Below the pieces are notes generated by a model that was given only the letters and a program-made list of their open reading frames with translations, did not search any database and was not told the DNA's origin. From positions 682,001-746,000 of the forward strand of contig CAXBGS010000001.1 of NCBI GenBank assembly GCA_963975425.1: a stretch of DNA of 64,000 nt. Reading direction: 5' to 3'. Below are positions 62,209-64,000 of the stretch, one piece after another; position 1 is the first letter of the stretch; every line of letters begins with the position of its first letter. Both the position numbers and the translations under genes were made by a program. The stretch comes from CAXBGS01 sp963975425. Its GTDB lineage: Bacteria > Planctomycetota > Planctomycetia > Pirellulales > Pirellulaceae.

Positions 62209-63018
62209 TCACGAGGATCCGAGTTCACGGCTGCGATGGGCGGCCTGCTTGACGGCATCGATCAGGGCGCCACGCAACCCATTTTGCTCCAGTGATGCAA
62301 TGGCGGCAATGGTTGTTCCACCCGGGCTGCTGACGGCATCTTTCAATTCACCGGGATGCTTGCCTGTTTGTTGGATCATTTTAGCAGTGCCGAGCACGGT
62401 TTGCGTCGCTAGCTGCATGGCCAAGGGGCGCGGCAATCCTTCCAGAACGCCGCCATCGGCCAAAGCCTCAATCATCATGCAAACGTAGGCGGGTCCTGAT
62501 CCGCTAAGTGCCGTGACGGCATCCATCTGAGAATCGCTGACTCGATGGGCCGATCCAACGCTGCTGAGCATTGAGTCGATCAACCGAAAGTCGTCTTCGG
62601 TAACATCACCGGTACCGCAATAAGCGCTGGCTCCCTGACCGACAAGGCTGGGCGTATTGGGCATCACACGGATGACACGTCGATGCCCACACCAGGCGGA
62701 CAGTTTCTCTAAACTGACACCCGCCGCGATCGAAATGATTAATTTGTGGTCACATGCTTTGGGCAGCGACGTCAACACACCTTGGACGATATGCGGTTTG
62801 ACGGCCAGCAGGATAACGTCCGAATCGGCGACAGCTTGTCCCAGATCCTCGGTCACCGCGACGTCGTGGTGATGCTCGTCCCACCAAGCTCGGCTGGACG
62901 AATCAGGCTCGACAACCAGCAGATCCGCCGCCGAGATCACTTTACCGGCCAGCATGCCGCCAACCAGGGCACGTCCCATCTGGCCTCCACCGATCACCGT
63001 CAGTCGAATTTTGCTCAT
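62209..63018 (-). CDS. proC: Pyrroline-5-carboxylate reductase
   Basis: A 269-residue protein beginning MSKIRLTVIGGGQMGRALVGGML (Rossmann GxGxMGxA). VILAVKPHIVQGVL, SIAAGVSLEKLSAWCG, RVMPNTPSLVGQGASAY and the family signature MDAVTALSGSGPAYVCMMIEALADGGVLEGLP follow, with the closing SPGGTTIAAIASLEQNGLRGALIDAV. It reduces pyrroline-5-carboxylate to proline with NAD(P)H. ATG 63018 is preceded by AAGG. TTG 63021 is directly upstream but unneeded. Confidence 0.95.
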   Translation of the reverse strand: MSKIRLTVIGGGQMGRALVGGMLAGKVISAADLLVVEPDSSSRAWWDEHHHDVAVTEDLGQAVADSDVILLAVKPHIVQGVLTSLPKACDHKLIISIAAGVSLEKLSAWCGHRRVIRVMPNTPSLVGQGASAYCGTGDVTEDDFRLIDSMLSSVGSAHRVSDSQMDAVTALSGSGPAYVCMMIEALADGGVLEGLPRPLAMQLATQTVLGTAKMIQQTGKHPGELKDAVSSPGGTTIAAIASLEQNGLRGALIDAVKQAAHRSRELGSS

Positions 63019-63177
63019 CAAACACCTTCTTTTCTTGGTTCCTTAACCATACCTCGACGTTTCGCCGCCGCAGGGACCGATTTCATCGGTTTGCCCACAT
63101 GCGCACAATTGACCCTCCGATGGAGCCCCCTTAAATTGATCGGTTTTTCCGCTCCCGAACAGACTAGGTATATCCGC

Positions 63178-64000
63178 TTGGACAAAGCGACCGAGATCAA
63201 GGCGAATCAAGACGAGGCGATTCAGAAGGCCGACACGCTGATTGAAGCGATGGGGTGGATCCGTCGCTTTCGCGGAAAGACGACCGTCATCAAGCTGGGC
63301 GGAAGCTTGGTCGACGACAAAGAGTCGTTGATGCACATCTTGCTGGATGTGATTTTCATGGAATCGGTGGGCATGAAACCGGTCATCGTTCACGGCGGCG
63401 GCAAGGCGATCAATCGGGCGCTGTCGGAATTATCGATCGAACCCAATTTCATTCGTGGCCGGCGGGTGACCGATGCCCGCACATTGCAAGCGGTCGAAGA
63501 CGTTCTTGCGGGCGACCTGAACGTATTCTTGACCGAAGAACTGGAACGTCTGGGCGGCCGAGCGATGAACCTTTCGTTCAAAACCACCAACGTCTTGTTC
63601 GGACAAAAACTGCTGCTCGATACCGGGGAAGACTTGGGATTTGTCGGTGAAGTCACGCGGGTCGATCGCGACGTCATCGAAAGCTTGTCGTACACCGACC
63701 AAGTGCCCGTGATCCCGTCGATGTGCCAGGGCGACGGCGGCGAGCATTACAACGTCAATGCTGATACCGCGGCGATGGCGGTGGCGCAATCGCTAGGCGC
63801 AGAGAAGCTGGTCTTTTTATCCGATGTCAACGGAGTCCGTCGGGACAAAGACGATCCCGACACAATCATCCACTCACTGTCATCCGATGAAGCAAGACAA
63901 CTCATTGTCAGCGGAGTGATTGAGTCAGGCATGATCCCGAAAGTGGAAGCCTGTATCGATACACTTGGTCGAGGTGTGGGCAAAATCCATATCGTCGACG
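63178..64000 (+). CDS. argB: Acetylglutamate kinase (N-terminal 274 residues, cut by window end)
   Basis: The frame runs open from 63178 to the window end. The translation reads LDKATEIKANQDEAIQKADTLIEAMGWI, then TTVIKLGGSLVDD, PVIVHGGGKAINRAL, VTDARTLQAVEDVLAG, VPVIPSMCQGDGGEHYNVNADTAAMAVA and KLVFLSDVNGVRRDKDDP. These are the phosphate-binding GG loops and the NADxAA substrate motif of the amino-acid-kinase family. It phosphorylates N-acetylglutamate in arginine synthesis. The start is probably TTG 63178, with AGG 9 bases upstream; no ATG is in frame early enough. Divergent from proC. Confidence 0.93.
   Translation, partial: MDKATEIKANQDEAIQKADTLIEAMGWIRRFRGKTTVIKLGGSLVDDKESLMHILLDVIFMESVGMKPVIVHGGGKAINRALSELSIEPNFIRGRRVTDARTLQAVEDVLAGDLNVFLTEELERLGGRAMNLSFKTTNVLFGQKLLLDTGEDLGFVGEVTRVDRDVIESLSYTDQVPVIPSMCQGDGGEHYNVNADTAAMAVAQSLGAEKLVFLSDVNGVRRDKDDPDTIIHSLSSDEARQLIVSGVIESGMIPKVEACIDTLGRGVGKIHIVD

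Overview
The window looks like chromosomal DNA of a planctomycete of the Pirellulaceae (Rhodopirellula-like). The signs are secreted-protein families that are abundant in that group (DUF1592/DUF1552 and DUF1501/DUF1800 pairs, a sulfatase, lectin-like domains), an ECF sigma factor paired with a Ser/Thr kinase-WD40 protein, several short-chain dehydrogenases, and dispersed palindromic repeats that run into coding sequence. No database search was possible. Family names rest on motifs read from the translations.

Layout. 1-2.8 kb: a minus-strand carbamoyltransferase, SxtJ-like, DUF5989 and membrane-anchored protein cluster, cut by the window edge. 3.1-5.3 kb: an SDR and a secreted sulfatase. 6.2-7.7 kb: a carotenoid/retinol-type FAD oxidoreductase. 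8.0-10.9 kb: an ECF sigma factor and a zinc-finger/kinase/WD40 protein in one operon. 11-16.8 kb: an SDR divergent from a two-gene RND efflux system. 17.3-22.0 kb: an alpha/beta hydrolase, two SDRs, a TetR regulator with paired operator-like sites, an ECF sigma factor with a promoter motif repeated upstream of itself and of the next SDR, and a DUF1330 protein. 22.5-29.6 kb: secreted DUF1592/DUF1552 proteins, a lectin-like protein and a decayed FAD oxidoreductase, interspersed with inverted-repeat elements. 30.8-33.8 kb: an AraC regulator, a secreted cyclase-family protein and an SDR.

34.2-43.0 kb is an integrative element of about 8.8 kb in the 3' end of tRNA-Pro(CGG), bounded by 46-bp direct repeats. 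It carries a tyrosine integrase, a primase-polymerase, an AlpA-like regulator, an unrecognised 608-residue protein, and a minus-strand trio made of a small acidic protein, a RelE-like protein and a sigma-region-4-like protein. The integrase frame runs through the attachment core. In a circular form it would continue for 69 further codons that now lie at the opposite end of the element, so integration is predicted to shorten the integrase from 596 to 527 residues. The element also appears to supply a replacement terminator for tRNA-Pro.

43.1-51 kb: birA, a zinc-ribbon membrane protein, a DUF1501 protein and two tandem DUF1800 paralogues. 51.3-52.3 kb: a deoxyhypusine synthase-like enzyme. 53.3-61.7 kb: rpoB and rpoC with a large hairpin between them and a strong stem-loop after rpoC. 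61.9-64 kb: a small conserved-looking protein, proC, and the start of argB, which is cut by the window end.
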